NCBI GenBank assembly: GCA_030432255.1
Contig: JAUIHS010000017.1
Coordinates: 1 to 64,000 of the forward strand
Direction: 5' to 3'
Length of the DNA: 64,000 nucleotides
Origin: Phycisphaerae bacterium
GTDB taxonomy: Bacteria > Planctomycetota > Phycisphaerae > Phycisphaerales > UBA1924
Below the pieces are notes generated by a model, which did no database searches, was not told where the DNA came from, and was given only the letters and a program-made list of their open reading frames with translations. This document shows, one piece after another, positions 1-7,912 of this stretch (position 1 is its first letter; each line of letters begins with the position of its first letter). Made by a program: the position numbers and the translations under genes.

Positions 1-95
1 GGTACGAGAAACTCGCCGTCCACTACCTCGCGATCGTCAAACTCGCATTTATCAGCAGATACCTACGATTGCTGGAGCCGTCAGACACGACCTAG
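1..95 (+). pseudogene. C-terminal end of an IS5-like transposase (gene enters from the left edge)
   Basis: The frame beginning at base 3 reads YEKLAVHYLAIVKLAFISRY and ends at TAG 93-95. This pattern (YEK-x-A-x-x-YLA-x-x-x-LA) matches the last conserved block of IS4/IS5-type DDE transposases. Only about 30 residues lie inside the window, so it cannot be said whether the gene is intact upstream. No terminal inverted repeat was identified just downstream. It adjoins the integrative element that ends at the tRNA-Ala gene, so the element was probably entered by an insertion sequence or carries one. Confidence 0.6.
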
Positions 96-109
96 TTGGG
101 TGGCTGGAG

Positions 110-1015
110 ATGCCGCGAGACCTTGCGGACTTTCCAGCGAAGGCGGAGTTTCACGCGCTGGTTAGCGAACTGATCGCGCTTCATGCGCACTTGCGTGATG
201 TGGGAGACCTAGGAGAAGAAGCCGCAGATGATCTGGCTAGCGGCGCGTGGGATCTGGTGGAGCGAGCAGAGATGCTCCAATCAGTCGCGCGGTCGCAACT
301 TCGGCGACGAGCTGACAAGCTGCCCACAGATCCAGTAGGGATGTTCCAAAGTGCGGAGATTCTGATCGGTGCGGCCGCGGCCGTTTACTCGGAGTTTGTG
401 ATACTAGGGCCAGATTGGGTGTATCGGCGAGATCAGTTGACTCTCGCAGACCTGTGTGCCTCTGTTGGACGTTTGCGGATAGCTATTGCGGCGTTTTGCG
501 AAGTGCTGGAGGATGGGTCGGGCCTCGACAGCTCTGACGTTTCATGTGAGATTCGAGAGATTAGAGCCGAACTTCGAGCGATGTATCACGACTGCCTGGC
601 GATCGAGTTTCGGGAGGATTGGATTTGCGAACGCGCTGCTGAAGGAAGGCGATTGCTCAATCATGTGAATGAGTACCGGGTGCTGAACACGATTGCGGTT
701 GCTAGGCGTCGGCTCCATGAGATCCAAGCGGAACTGCGAGAGTATTTGGGTGAGCCTGGAAGTGCGGATGATGGCGAAGGCGATGGAACAGCAAGCGGGA
801 TGACGAAGTGGACTTCGGGTGTGCTGTGTCGGAAGATCAAGAGATCACCCGGCACGTTGGGGAAGTGGCGAAGGGCAGCAAGGATTCGAGAGCGGAATCG
901 GCTTGAGGCGTTCACTGCGTCTCAACTCTTGCAACTTGCAGAACAGGCAGAGCGCGGGAACGATGCAACCGCAGCGAATGCCTTGCGGGAGTGTGCGGCG
1001 TCCTCTGCCGTCTAG
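110..1015 (+). CDS. Hypothetical protein of the integrative element, possible C-terminal helix-turn-helix
   Basis: A 301-residue protein, probably mostly helical, with no family that I recognise. It has no signal peptide or membrane segment. A basic stretch near residues 233-262 (TSGVLCRKIKRSPGTLGKWR) reads like a helix-turn-helix recognition region. The ATG at 110 has GGAG only one base upstream, too close for a normal Shine-Dalgarno, so the true start may be further in. The G+C content looks lower than in the rest of the window, which suggests transfer. It precedes the repeats at 1027-1061 and the integrase operon, and could encode a DNA-binding regulator or replication accessory protein. 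That role is a guess. Confidence 0.55.
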   Translation: MPRDLADFPAKAEFHALVSELIALHAHLRDVGDLGEEAADDLASGAWDLVERAEMLQSVARSQLRRRADKLPTDPVGMFQSAEILIGAAAAVYSEFVILGPDWVYRRDQLTLADLCASVGRLRIAIAAFCEVLEDGSGLDSSDVSCEIREIRAELRAMYHDCLAIEFREDWICERAAEGRRLLNHVNEYRVLNTIAVARRRLHEIQAELREYLGEPGSADDGEGDGTASGMTKWTSGVLCRKIKRSPGTLGKWRRAARIRERNRLEAFTASQLLQLAEQAERGNDATAANALRECAASSAV

Positions 1016-1026
1016 ATGCAGACGGA

Positions 1027-1061
1027 TTGCAACTTCGTTGCATCGTTGCAACTTGATTGCA
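1027..1061. repeat. Two tandem palindromic 16-bp repeats (operator or iteron-like)
   Basis: Two copies of TTGCAACTTsrTTGCA stand at 1027-1042 and 1046-1061, a 19-bp period. Each is itself an inverted repeat; the first is TGCAAC-TTC-GTTGCA. A shortened copy, TTGCAACTTGCA, lies at 929-940 inside the preceding gene. They sit 50 bp before the excisionase-like gene that heads the element operon. This is the expected place for binding sites of a regulator, an Xis protein or a Rep-type initiator. Confidence 0.6.
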
Positions 1062-1111
1062 CGTGGCGGGATTGGAATTGAACCCGTTGCGACGCGGAGC
1101 ATCATCGCCGC

Positions 1112-1354
1112 ATGGATACAAACCATGCTCGCGAGTGGCCGCCCACCGAAGCGGCCCGGACCAACCCCACCGACAACCGCCTGGCCCTGACATCGGCTGA
1201 GGCCCGGTCCCTGCTGGGGGTCGGACGCCGGAAGTTGAATGAGATGCTGCTGACCGGCGAGATCCCCGGTTTCCGGATCGGTCGGCACTGGCGCGTCCCC
1301 GTGGATGGCCTGCTCGCCTGGATGGACCAAAACACGAAGGGGGGACGCCGATGA
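1112..1354 (+). CDS. Excisionase-family small DNA-binding protein
   Basis: An 80-residue protein. Residues 25-75 form an excisionase/MerR-like HTH_17 domain: LTSAEARSLLGVGRRKLNEM, then GEIPGFRIGRHWRVP, then a helix ending in WMDQ. Proteins of this family bind DNA as recombination directionality factors or as regulators of mobile elements. It is the first gene of an operon that ends with the integrase at 3310-4728, which supports an Xis role. Its stop overlaps the next start as ATGA. The nearest GGAG lies 13 bases before the ATG, so initiation may be weak. The repeats at 1027-1061 are candidate targets. Confidence 0.8.
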   Translation: MDTNHAREWPPTEAARTNPTDNRLALTSAEARSLLGVGRRKLNEMLLTGEIPGFRIGRHWRVPVDGLLAWMDQNTKGGRR

Positions 1355-1845
1355 TTCAGCACACGGAATCCGCCCGGCAGCTTGCAGGCAGGACGGGCGG
1401 CGGCGAAGACCTGGTCAAGATCCACACCATCCCCATTCTACCGGGACCGATGGAAGCGATGGCGTTCAACGCGGTCGATTCCTTCCCCGAAGAGGCGGAC
1501 GCGCTGCTGAATCGCTGCGGTCTGTTTCTCGAACTCGTGTTCGCACACGTCCCGGCCGCGATGCTGCGGCACATTCGCAACGAAGAGGCACACGGGGTGG
1601 GTGGTGCGGAGTGGGATATCGCGGCGGACTTCTGGGACAAGGTGGAGCGATTCCACCTGGAGGCGTGGCCCGAAGCAAAGTCCGCGCTGGAGTGGTTGAT
1701 TGCCAAGAGGGGGCGCCACTGGCTGCCGGTCGTGCTGCGCGTTCTGGCGGACGAGATCGAGGAAGGGAATCAGGTAGCCAGACCCGCCCGTCAGATGTTG
1801 GCCATCTGGCGTCTGCTCCGCGCGGCGAAGGGGGTGCAACTGTGA
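1351..1845 (+). CDS. Hypothetical protein of the integrative-element operon
   Basis: A soluble 164-residue protein with no family that I recognise. It is acidic in the middle and rich in Trp and Ala (residues 85-150), without signal peptide, membrane segment or cysteine motif. The ATG at 1351 overlaps the stop of the excisionase-like gene (ATGA), and its own stop overlaps the GTG start of the ATPase gene (GTGA). It is therefore translationally coupled on both sides. Position between an Xis-like and a RepA-like gene suggests an accessory role in element maintenance, which is inference only. Confidence 0.65.
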   Translation: MIQHTESARQLAGRTGGGEDLVKIHTIPILPGPMEAMAFNAVDSFPEEADALLNRCGLFLELVFAHVPAAMLRHIRNEEAHGVGGAEWDIAADFWDKVERFHLEAWPEAKSALEWLIAKRGRHWLPVVLRVLADEIEEGNQVARPARQMLAIWRLLRAAKGVQL

Positions 1846-3089
1846 GACTCCCCGATGACGACTACGCCAAGCGCATGGCTGAGCAGATGGGCGAAGACCG
1901 GCCGACGCCGAGGCGTCCGCGCCCGAAGCTGATCCGACTGTCTGACGTGACGCCGCGGCCGGAAGAGTGGCTGTGGCATGAACGCTTCCCCATCGGCAAA
2001 CTGTCCATGCTGGTGGGTGATCCCGGACTGGGCAAAAGTTTTGTCACGCTGGACATGGCCGCACGGGTGACGACGGGGCGCGCGTTCCCCGATGCGCCCG
2101 GCGTTCCCGTGCCGGTGGGCGGCGTGGTGCTGATCTCCGCGGAAGACGATCCGGAGACGACAATTGTGCCGCGGCTGGATGCGCTGGGCGCGGATACGGC
2201 GCGGATGGTGATCCTGGACGGGGTGGAGATCCCCGATGCGGAGACGGGCGGCACGTTTGAGCGCGGGTTCACCCTCGAAGACCTGCCGATGTTGGAAGAG
2301 GCGATAGAGGCGGTGGGGGCGTGTCGCCTGGTGATCGTCGATCCGGTGGCGGCGTACTTCGGCGGACGGGTGGACAGCCACCGAGACGCCGACGTGCGCG
2401 GCGTGTTGCGTCCCCTGTCCGACCTGGCGCGCCGGTATCGGGTGGCGCTGGTGGTGGTCGCGCATCTGAACAAGGGGCAGGGGAAAGCCATCTACCGGGC
2501 GTCCGGATCGCTGGGCATCATCGCCGCGGCGCGGATGGCCTGGGGCGTGGCGCGTCACCCCGATGACGACGATCAGAGGGTGGTTTTTCCCCTGAAGTCC
2601 AACCTAGCTGAATCGGGGGCGGGAATGGCCTACCAACTGCATGCGCCGGACGGTGGGGAGATCCCGGTGGTCCAGTGGGACGCACGGCCCGTCTACATCG
2701 AAGCGGAGACGCTGCTGGCGTCACCGACGCCGGAGACATCGACGGCGCTGGAAGACGCTATCGAGTGGCTGGAGACGATTCTGGCGGACGGTCCGGTGTT
2801 GGTGACGCAGATACAGAAGGCGGTGAAGAAGCAGGATTTCAGCATGAAGACGGTGCGGCGTGCGAAGAAGGCGTTGCAGGTGGTGTCCCTTCCGCCGACG
2901 CGGGAGATCCGCGGCTGGCGGTGGGCGCTGCCAGATGAACCAGATGGCCAACCCTGTGGGACGGACTTGGCCATGTGGCCGGGTGGTGACGGTGAAGGCG
3001 CAGCGCAGGCGTCCCCGATGTTTGAAGAAGAGACATCATCCCGGGCGATGATCGAGGTAGACTCGAACGTGAAAGGCGGCCGATCATGA
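1842..3089 (+). CDS. RepA-like AAA family ATPase (AAA_25)
   Basis: A 415-residue P-loop ATPase of the plasmid RepA/DnaB-related helicase group. Walker A is GDPGLGKS at residues 59-66 and Walker B is LVIVDP at 163-168, with a sensor-like VVVAHLNKGQGK at about 205-215. The order matches AAA_25 proteins that act in replication of plasmids and integrated elements. The reading frame is open further upstream, but the GTG at 1842 overlaps the preceding stop (GTGA) and fits the protein start; the longer version would run antisense-like through the two preceding genes. The C-terminal 110 residues are variable. Likely job: helicase or loader for element replication after excision. Confidence 0.85.
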   Translation: MRLPDDDYAKRMAEQMGEDRPTPRRPRPKLIRLSDVTPRPEEWLWHERFPIGKLSMLVGDPGLGKSFVTLDMAARVTTGRAFPDAPGVPVPVGGVVLISAEDDPETTIVPRLDALGADTARMVILDGVEIPDAETGGTFERGFTLEDLPMLEEAIEAVGACRLVIVDPVAAYFGGRVDSHRDADVRGVLRPLSDLARRYRVALVVVAHLNKGQGKAIYRASGSLGIIAAARMAWGVARHPDDDDQRVVFPLKSNLAESGAGMAYQLHAPDGGEIPVVQWDARPVYIEAETLLASPTPETSTALEDAIEWLETILADGPVLVTQIQKAVKKQDFSMKTVRRAKKALQVVSLPPTREIRGWRWALPDEPDGQPCGTDLAMWPGGDGEGAAQASPMFEEETSSRAMIEVDSNVKGGRS

Positions 3090-3310
3090 CAACGAAGGCA
3101 AAGCGATGGCGGGTCTGGTTCTGGGGCGGCTGCATGATTCTGGCGGCATCCGCCGCGCTCTCCATTGCTCTGATGATGGCGGCTGATGTCTTCAATCGTG
3201 CGGGCATTGACTATGCAAAGGCGGTTGCGGTGGTGATCTGCACTGGTTTGGTTTGTGTCACTCTGATGCAGCATCAGCGGGCGGACGCGGACCTGAAAGG
3301 CGGTGAGTGA
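3086..3310 (+). CDS. Small membrane protein with two transmembrane helices
   Basis: A 74-residue protein. A basic N-terminus (TKAKRWR) is followed by a hydrophobic helix at about 10-33 and a second at about 43-60, so both ends probably face the cytoplasm. Its ATG overlaps the ATPase stop (ATGA), and its stop overlaps the integrase start (TGATG). I recognise no family. The small size and two helices are compatible with a holin-like or membrane-anchor protein, but nothing in the sequence proves this. Confidence 0.65.
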   Translation: MTTKAKRWRVWFWGGCMILAASAALSIALMMAADVFNRAGIDYAKAVAVVICTGLVCVTLMQHQRADADLKGGE

Positions 3311-4728
3311 TGGCGAGTGTTTTCAAGCGGCCCGGCCGCACCAACTGGATGATCGGCTACCGGGACGAGACGGGGCGCAAGCGCGAGGTATCCTCGAAGA
3401 CCGGGGACAAGCGGCTGGCGCAGCGCATCGCCAACCAGATCGAGGAAGACGTGGTGGCCAAGCGCAAGGGGTTGATCGACCCGGATGATCACCGATTCGC
3501 CACACACAACCGGCGTGCCATCGCCGAGCATGTTGTGGAGTACCTGACGACGTGCGAGCGTGCGGGACAGGCGGCGAAGAACATTGACGAGAAGCGGCGG
3601 CATCTGGAGCGGCTGATTGCCGAAGGCGAGATCAAGCGGTTGTCTGACCTGACGCCGGATCTGCTGGAGGCGAACATGGCCGCGATGACGGTGCGGAAGA
3701 AGACGGACCAGCGGGATGCCGAAGGGAAACCGGTGTACGTCACGGTTCCGGCGTCGGCGCGGACGCGCAATTTCCGGCGTCAGGCGGCGGTGGCGTTTGG
3801 CAACTGGTGCAAGAAGACCGGCCGCGTGCGGCGGAACGCGCTGGAGGTGGTGCCGAAGGCGGACGAGCGGGCGGACCGGCGGCGCGTGCGCCGGGCGCTG
3901 GAGGATGACGAGGCGGCGCGTCTGCTGGCAGTGGCGCGCGAACGGGACGCCGAACTGAATGGAGATCCCCACTACCCCCATAAGCCAAGCTGCCGGGCGG
4001 CGTGGTACTCCGCGGCCCTGTATGCCGGGCTGCGCCGGGGTGACTTGAAGCGGCTGCGCTGGGCAGACATCGACTTCGCGGCCGGGACGATCACGATTGC
4101 CAACGGCAAGGCGAAGCGGACCGATGTGATCCCGATGCATCCGGAAGTGGTGTCGGAACTGGAGGCGATCCGGCCGACCATGCAGATCAACGCGGCGGGC
4201 GGTCGGGTCTTCCAAACGGCTGTCACGGCGCGGACGCAACGGGCGGATTTCGAGCGTGCGGGCATTACGGCCGACTCTGAGGGGCGTGTGGCCGATCTCC
4301 ATGCGTTGCGCACGACGATGGCCACCAACCTGGCCCGGGCGGGCGTTGCCCCGCAGACGGCCATGAAGCTGCTGAGGCACGCCAGTATTGAAACGACGAT
4401 GCGAAGCTACACGGTGCTGACGTTGAACGACACGGCTCGGGCAATCGAAGCGCTGCCGGTGCCGGTGGTGGGGGAGGCGCAGGCGGCGACGGGGACGGGT
4501 GACGCGCGCCCGTCAAAACGCCAGTCCCGAACGCGCGCAGATGGGGTTTCCGGCGCGCATGGGCGCGCATCGGTCGAAGACGCCGACGGCGCAGCGCATC
4601 ACGGAAAACCGCGGCAGGCGCAGCAAAAAACCGCCTCGCGGCGTGCGAAGCGGTCTGATGCTGAAGTGGAGCGGAAGGGACTCGAACCCTCAACCTCCAG
4701 CTTGCAAAGCTGGCACTCTCCCAATTGA
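3310..4728 (+). CDS. int: Tyrosine-type site-specific integrase
   Basis: A 472-residue tyrosine recombinase that should catalyse integration and excision of the element. An N-terminal arm and SAM-like core-binding region (about 65-200) precede the catalytic domain. Visible catalytic residues are R242 (YAGLRRGDL), a lysine near 267-269, H331 and R334 (LHALR), H357 (LLRHAS) and Y367 (MRSYT). The ATG at 3310 overlaps the previous stop; a GTG at 3307 is also in frame. The C-terminal tail after 375 is long and low in complexity. Its last 20 or so codons run antisense through the tRNA-Ala gene, ending in VERKGLEPSTSSLQSW-like sequence. Such read-through is typical when int abuts an att site in the 3' end of a tRNA gene. 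Confidence 0.93.
   Translation: MASVFKRPGRTNWMIGYRDETGRKREVSSKTGDKRLAQRIANQIEEDVVAKRKGLIDPDDHRFATHNRRAIAEHVVEYLTTCERAGQAAKNIDEKRRHLERLIAEGEIKRLSDLTPDLLEANMAAMTVRKKTDQRDAEGKPVYVTVPASARTRNFRRQAAVAFGNWCKKTGRVRRNALEVVPKADERADRRRVRRALEDDEAARLLAVARERDAELNGDPHYPHKPSCRAAWYSAALYAGLRRGDLKRLRWADIDFAAGTITIANGKAKRTDVIPMHPEVVSELEAIRPTMQINAAGGRVFQTAVTARTQRADFERAGITADSEGRVADLHALRTTMATNLARAGVAPQTAMKLLRHASIETTMRSYTVLTLNDTARAIEALPVPVVGEAQAATGTGDARPSKRQSRTRADGVSGAHGRASVEDADGAAHHGKPRQAQQKTASRRAKRSDAEVERKGLEPSTSSLQSWHSPN
4625..4654 (-). terminator. Intrinsic terminator downstream of tRNA-Ala, inside the int coding region
   Basis: On the minus strand ACCGC pairs with GCGGT around a GC-rich inner hairpin, followed by six T (plus strand AAAAAA at 4625-4630). 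It lies 12 bases beyond the tRNA 3' end. Because it is on the element side of the presumed crossover, the element supplies the terminator for the tRNA it occupies. Confidence 0.55.
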
Positions 4729-4739
4729 GTTACCGCCCC
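4667..4739 (-). tRNA. tRNA-Ala (TGC anticodon)
   Basis: Seventy-three bases fold into a full cloverleaf on the minus strand. The acceptor stem is GGGGCGG with CCGCTCC and contains the G3:U70 pair that defines alanine tRNAs. The D stem is ACTC/GAGT, the anticodon stem CCAGC/GCTGG with loop TTTGCAA (anticodon TGC), and the T stem GAGGG/CCCTT with loop TTCGAGT. CCA is not encoded. The 3' half overlaps the end of the integrase gene on the other strand, marking it as the likely attachment site. I found no second copy of the 3' end in the window, so the other att site should lie to the left. Confidence 0.95.
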
Positions 4740-4826
4740 TTGGGAATGCTCTATCCTAGCCGGATGCAGGGCTCGCGGCAAAGCCGAGGTCCATACGCGA
4801 GGTTCTGGCAGGCATCGGAGGTCCTC

Positions 4827-5069
4827 GTGCCCGTTCTTCTCAAGGCTGATGTCCCCAAGCCCGGCTGGCCTGGTCACATCGTCGGCGTCGCGCCTCAGTG
4901 CGTTCACCGGGTGGAGATCCACCGGGTCGATGAGGGGAGTTTCCTCCTTCACTATCTCAACGAACAGTCGGAGTCTGTCGCAGACGATTGGGTGCAGACG
5001 CTTCATGATGCCCAGGTCATCGCGAGGGACGCGCTTGGGGTGCCGCTGCACGCGTGGACGTCCTGCTGA
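4827..5069 (+). CDS. Hypothetical 80-residue protein
   Basis: A small soluble protein with no recognised family. The GTG at 4827 was chosen because GGAGG lies five bases upstream (4817-4821). An in-frame ATG at 4764 would add 21 residues and stands six bases after a possible -10 box (TATCCT, 4752-4757), so a leaderless longer form is possible. The sequence contains WPGHIVGVAPQCVHRVEIHR and ends with HAWTSC. It is the first gene outside the integrative element, next to the tRNA. Confidence 0.55.
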   Translation: MPVLLKADVPKPGWPGHIVGVAPQCVHRVEIHRVDEGSFLLHYLNEQSESVADDWVQTLHDAQVIARDALGVPLHAWTSC

Positions 5070-5336
5070 CGGATGAGTCCGCGCGTTACCCCATCTCCAG
5101 GAGGCTTCGAACGACGGAGGGGGAGCAGCTCTTCGAGCACCACGACCGCTTCGCTGTAGCGACCCTGCTTCATGTCATACGTGGCTCTCGGGCAACAGGA
5201 ACGGGTGACATCCGAATCGAAGCGTCCGCTGAGTCGTCCGATCCGAGACCGAACAGGACACGTCGCCTGGTCAGGTGCATGGTATCCTTCCATGGTCTTC
5301 CCACATCCTCCATCCCCTTCAGTGAGAGGTGCATCC

Positions 5337-5948
5337 ATGAGCGGACTTGTCATTGCACTCATCATTCTCGGCGCGGTCGTCCTGCTGCTGCTTGTCTTCG
5401 GCGGGACCATCATCTCCATCTACAACAAGCTGGTGAAGCTCCGCAACCGATTCCAGAACGCCTTCTCGCAGATCGAGGTGCAGCTCAAGCGACGCTACGA
5501 CCTCATTCCGAATCTCGTTGAGACCGCCAAGGCATACATGGAACACGAACGCGAAACACTTGAGGCTGTCATCCAGGCGCGCAACCAGGCCGCCGCCGGG
5601 CTCGACAAGACGGGCCACGATCCGACCCAGGCGGGCGCCATGACGCAGCTCGCCGGGGCGGAGGGTGCCCTTGGAGGTGCGTTGGGACGGCTCTTCGCGG
5701 TCATGGAGTCCTATCCGGATCTCAAGGCTGACACCAACATGCGCCAGCTGAGTGAAGAGCTGACTTCCACGGAGAACAAGGTTGCGTTTGCGCGGCAGGC
5801 GTACAACGACTCCGCCACCGAGTACAACACTTACCGTCAGACCTTCCCGCCCGTGCTGCTTGCAGGCATCATGGGGCACCAGCGCGATGCGGCCCTGCTC
5901 GACTTCGATGACGAGCAGATCAAGGACGCTCCCAAGGTCGCCTTCTGA
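5337..5948 (+). CDS. lemA: LemA family membrane protein
   Basis: A 203-residue protein. An N-terminal hydrophobic helix (residues 2-25) is followed by the LemA signature NKLVKLRNRFQNAFSQIEVQ and KRRYDLIPNLVETAKAYMEH, then long amphipathic helices. LemA proteins are membrane-anchored helical bundles of poorly defined function, usually encoded beside an M48 peptidase, as here. The ATG at 5337 follows GAGAGG; the frame is open further up but the upstream part looks non-coding. The stop lies 11 bases before the protease gene, so the two form an operon. Confidence 0.93.
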   Translation: MSGLVIALIILGAVVLLLLVFGGTIISIYNKLVKLRNRFQNAFSQIEVQLKRRYDLIPNLVETAKAYMEHERETLEAVIQARNQAAAGLDKTGHDPTQAGAMTQLAGAEGALGGALGRLFAVMESYPDLKADTNMRQLSEELTSTENKVAFARQAYNDSATEYNTYRQTFPPVLLAGIMGHQRDAALLDFDDEQIKDAPKVAF

Positions 5949-5959
5949 TCTGACCAGCC

Positions 5960-7876
5960 ATGGACTTCTTTGCAGAACAGGATCGCGCCCGACGCAACAC
6001 GGGACGGCTTGTCGTCCTCTTCGGGCTTGCCGTCATCGGGGTCATCCTGCTGACGAATGGCATGGCGTGGCTCCTCCTCGAAGGGGTGGGGTTCTACCGC
6101 TCCACGAGACTGCCAGATCGACCACCGGTCGACTTCCCGTTCGTGGTCGTCGCCGGCCTCGTCACAGCTCTCACACTCGTCGTCATCACGTCGGGCACCG
6201 CGTACAAGATCGTCCAGCTCAGCGGCGGTGGTCACGTTGTGGCCCGACATCTTCGCGGCCGGCTCATCGATCCCAACACCGCCGAGGCGCACGAGCGGCA
6301 GGTGCTCAACGTCGTCGAAGAGATGGCTATCGCTTCGGGACTGCCCGTGCCGCCGGTCTATGTCATGGACAAGGAAGCCTCCATCAATGCCTTCGCGGCC
6401 GGGAACTCCGTGGAGAGCGCCGTGATCGGCGTCAGCCGGGGCGCCATTGAGCGGCTCAGCAGGGACGAGCTTCAGGGTGTGATGGCGCATGAGTTCAGCC
6501 ACATCCTGTCCGGCGACATGCGGCTCAACCTGCGCCTCATCGGTGTGCTTCATGGCATCCTCGTCATCGGGATCATCGGCTCGGTCCTCATCCGAATCGG
6601 GTTCTATGCGGGGCGCAGCCGGGACGGTCGCATCATGGCCATGGCGGTGGTGGGTCTGGGGCTTGCGATCATCGGCGCTGTCGGGACGTTCTTCGGCACG
6701 TGGATCAAGTCAGCGATCAGTCGGCAGCGGGAGTATCTCGCGGATGCGAGCGCGGTGCAGTTCACGCGCAATCCCGATGGCATCGCGGATGCTCTCCGCA
6801 AGATCGGGGGCACCGGTCTTCGTTCGAGGATCCGGGCGCCGCTGGCTGCGGAGTCCAGTCACCTTTTTTTCGGTCGCGCCCTGACCAGCGGCATGCACAG
6901 CATCTTCTCGACCCATCCTCCGCTTGAGCGTCGCATCCGGCGCATCAAGAAGGACTGGGATGGCAGGATGCTTGTCAGCGAGGCGCTCACCGTCAGCCCG
7001 CTGATGGCTCCGCAGTCGGAGGGCACTCCTGTGAAGCCTTCACCGCAGGACACGTTCCGGCAGGCCGCACCCTTTGCGCTCATCAGCCTCATCGGCATGC
7101 CGACCGCGGGGCACATTGAGGCTGCCCGCGCTGAGATCAAGCGCATTCCGGCCAGGATCCTCGATGCGGCACGTGAGCCCTTCGGTGCGCGTGTGGTCAT
7201 CTTCGGACTCATTTTTCAGGGCAACTCCGATGACGAGGTCATCAACCTGCTGGAGGAACACGATGCGGCCGCGGCTCGCGAACTGCGTCGGCTTCGCAAT
7301 GACTTTTCCGTTCTCGAACGCGATCTCTTCCTGCCGCTGGTGGAGCTTGCCTGTCCGGCGCTGGATCGCCTGAGCCCGGAGCAGGCGGAGCAGTTCCTTG
7401 CGACGCTTGGCGCCCTGGTGACGGCTGACAACCGCATCCGCATGTTCGAGTGGATCCTCCAGCGGATCGTTTCCGAGCATGTGCAGCAGGACGGGCAGGG
7501 GACTCGGGTGCGCTATTACGGCCTTGGCCAACTCAAGCCGCAGTGCGCCACGTTGCTGGCGGCGGTCGCGTGGGCGGGGCACGACGACGAGCAGCAGGTG
7601 CGAGCCGCGTTCAAGGCGGGCGTCGCGCGGCTACCGAAGGTCGATGACCTCGAACTTCCGGCCCGGCGGGATGTCAGCCTGCCGGCGATCGCGGGTGCGC
7701 TGGACGAGTTGCAGGCGACGTCACCGCCGGTCAAGAAGCACCTCATCGACGCCTGCGCGGCGGCGATCGTCTCGGATCGCGAAGTCACCATCCGGGAGGC
7801 GGAACTGTTCCGGGCGTTCGCGGCGACACTGGGGGTGCCCGTCCGACCATTGGTTGCGACAGAACAGGTGAAGTGA
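5960..7876 (+). CDS. M48 family zinc metalloprotease (HtpX-like) with C-terminal extension
   Basis: A 638-residue integral membrane protease. Two helices near 18-40 and 60-80 are followed by the zinc motif HEFSH at 177-181, two more helices at about 191-215 and 225-248, and the third ligand E258 (REYLADA). The core resembles HtpX/Ste24-type enzymes that cleave membrane or misfolded proteins. The 300-residue C-terminal half has a late region (about 510-630) reminiscent of TerB-like helical domains; this extension is typical of planctomycete and proteobacterial M48 proteins next to lemA. Translation starts 11 bases after the lemA stop. Confidence 0.9.
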   Translation: MDFFAEQDRARRNTGRLVVLFGLAVIGVILLTNGMAWLLLEGVGFYRSTRLPDRPPVDFPFVVVAGLVTALTLVVITSGTAYKIVQLSGGGHVVARHLRGRLIDPNTAEAHERQVLNVVEEMAIASGLPVPPVYVMDKEASINAFAAGNSVESAVIGVSRGAIERLSRDELQGVMAHEFSHILSGDMRLNLRLIGVLHGILVIGIIGSVLIRIGFYAGRSRDGRIMAMAVVGLGLAIIGAVGTFFGTWIKSAISRQREYLADASAVQFTRNPDGIADALRKIGGTGLRSRIRAPLAAESSHLFFGRALTSGMHSIFSTHPPLERRIRRIKKDWDGRMLVSEALTVSPLMAPQSEGTPVKPSPQDTFRQAAPFALISLIGMPTAGHIEAARAEIKRIPARILDAAREPFGARVVIFGLIFQGNSDDEVINLLEEHDAAAARELRRLRNDFSVLERDLFLPLVELACPALDRLSPEQAEQFLATLGALVTADNRIRMFEWILQRIVSEHVQQDGQGTRVRYYGLGQLKPQCATLLAAVAWAGHDDEQQVRAAFKAGVARLPKVDDLELPARRDVSLPAIAGALDELQATSPPVKKHLIDACAAAIVSDREVTIREAELFRAFAATLGVPVRPLVATEQVK

Positions 7877-7912
7877 TCGAGGCCGAGGAGGGGCGTGCGA
7901 GTGACCGCTCAC

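Noticed and set aside
1-1100. Search for a second copy of the tRNA-Ala 3' end as left attachment site
   Set aside because: No matching stretch was found, so the left end of the element is outside the window.
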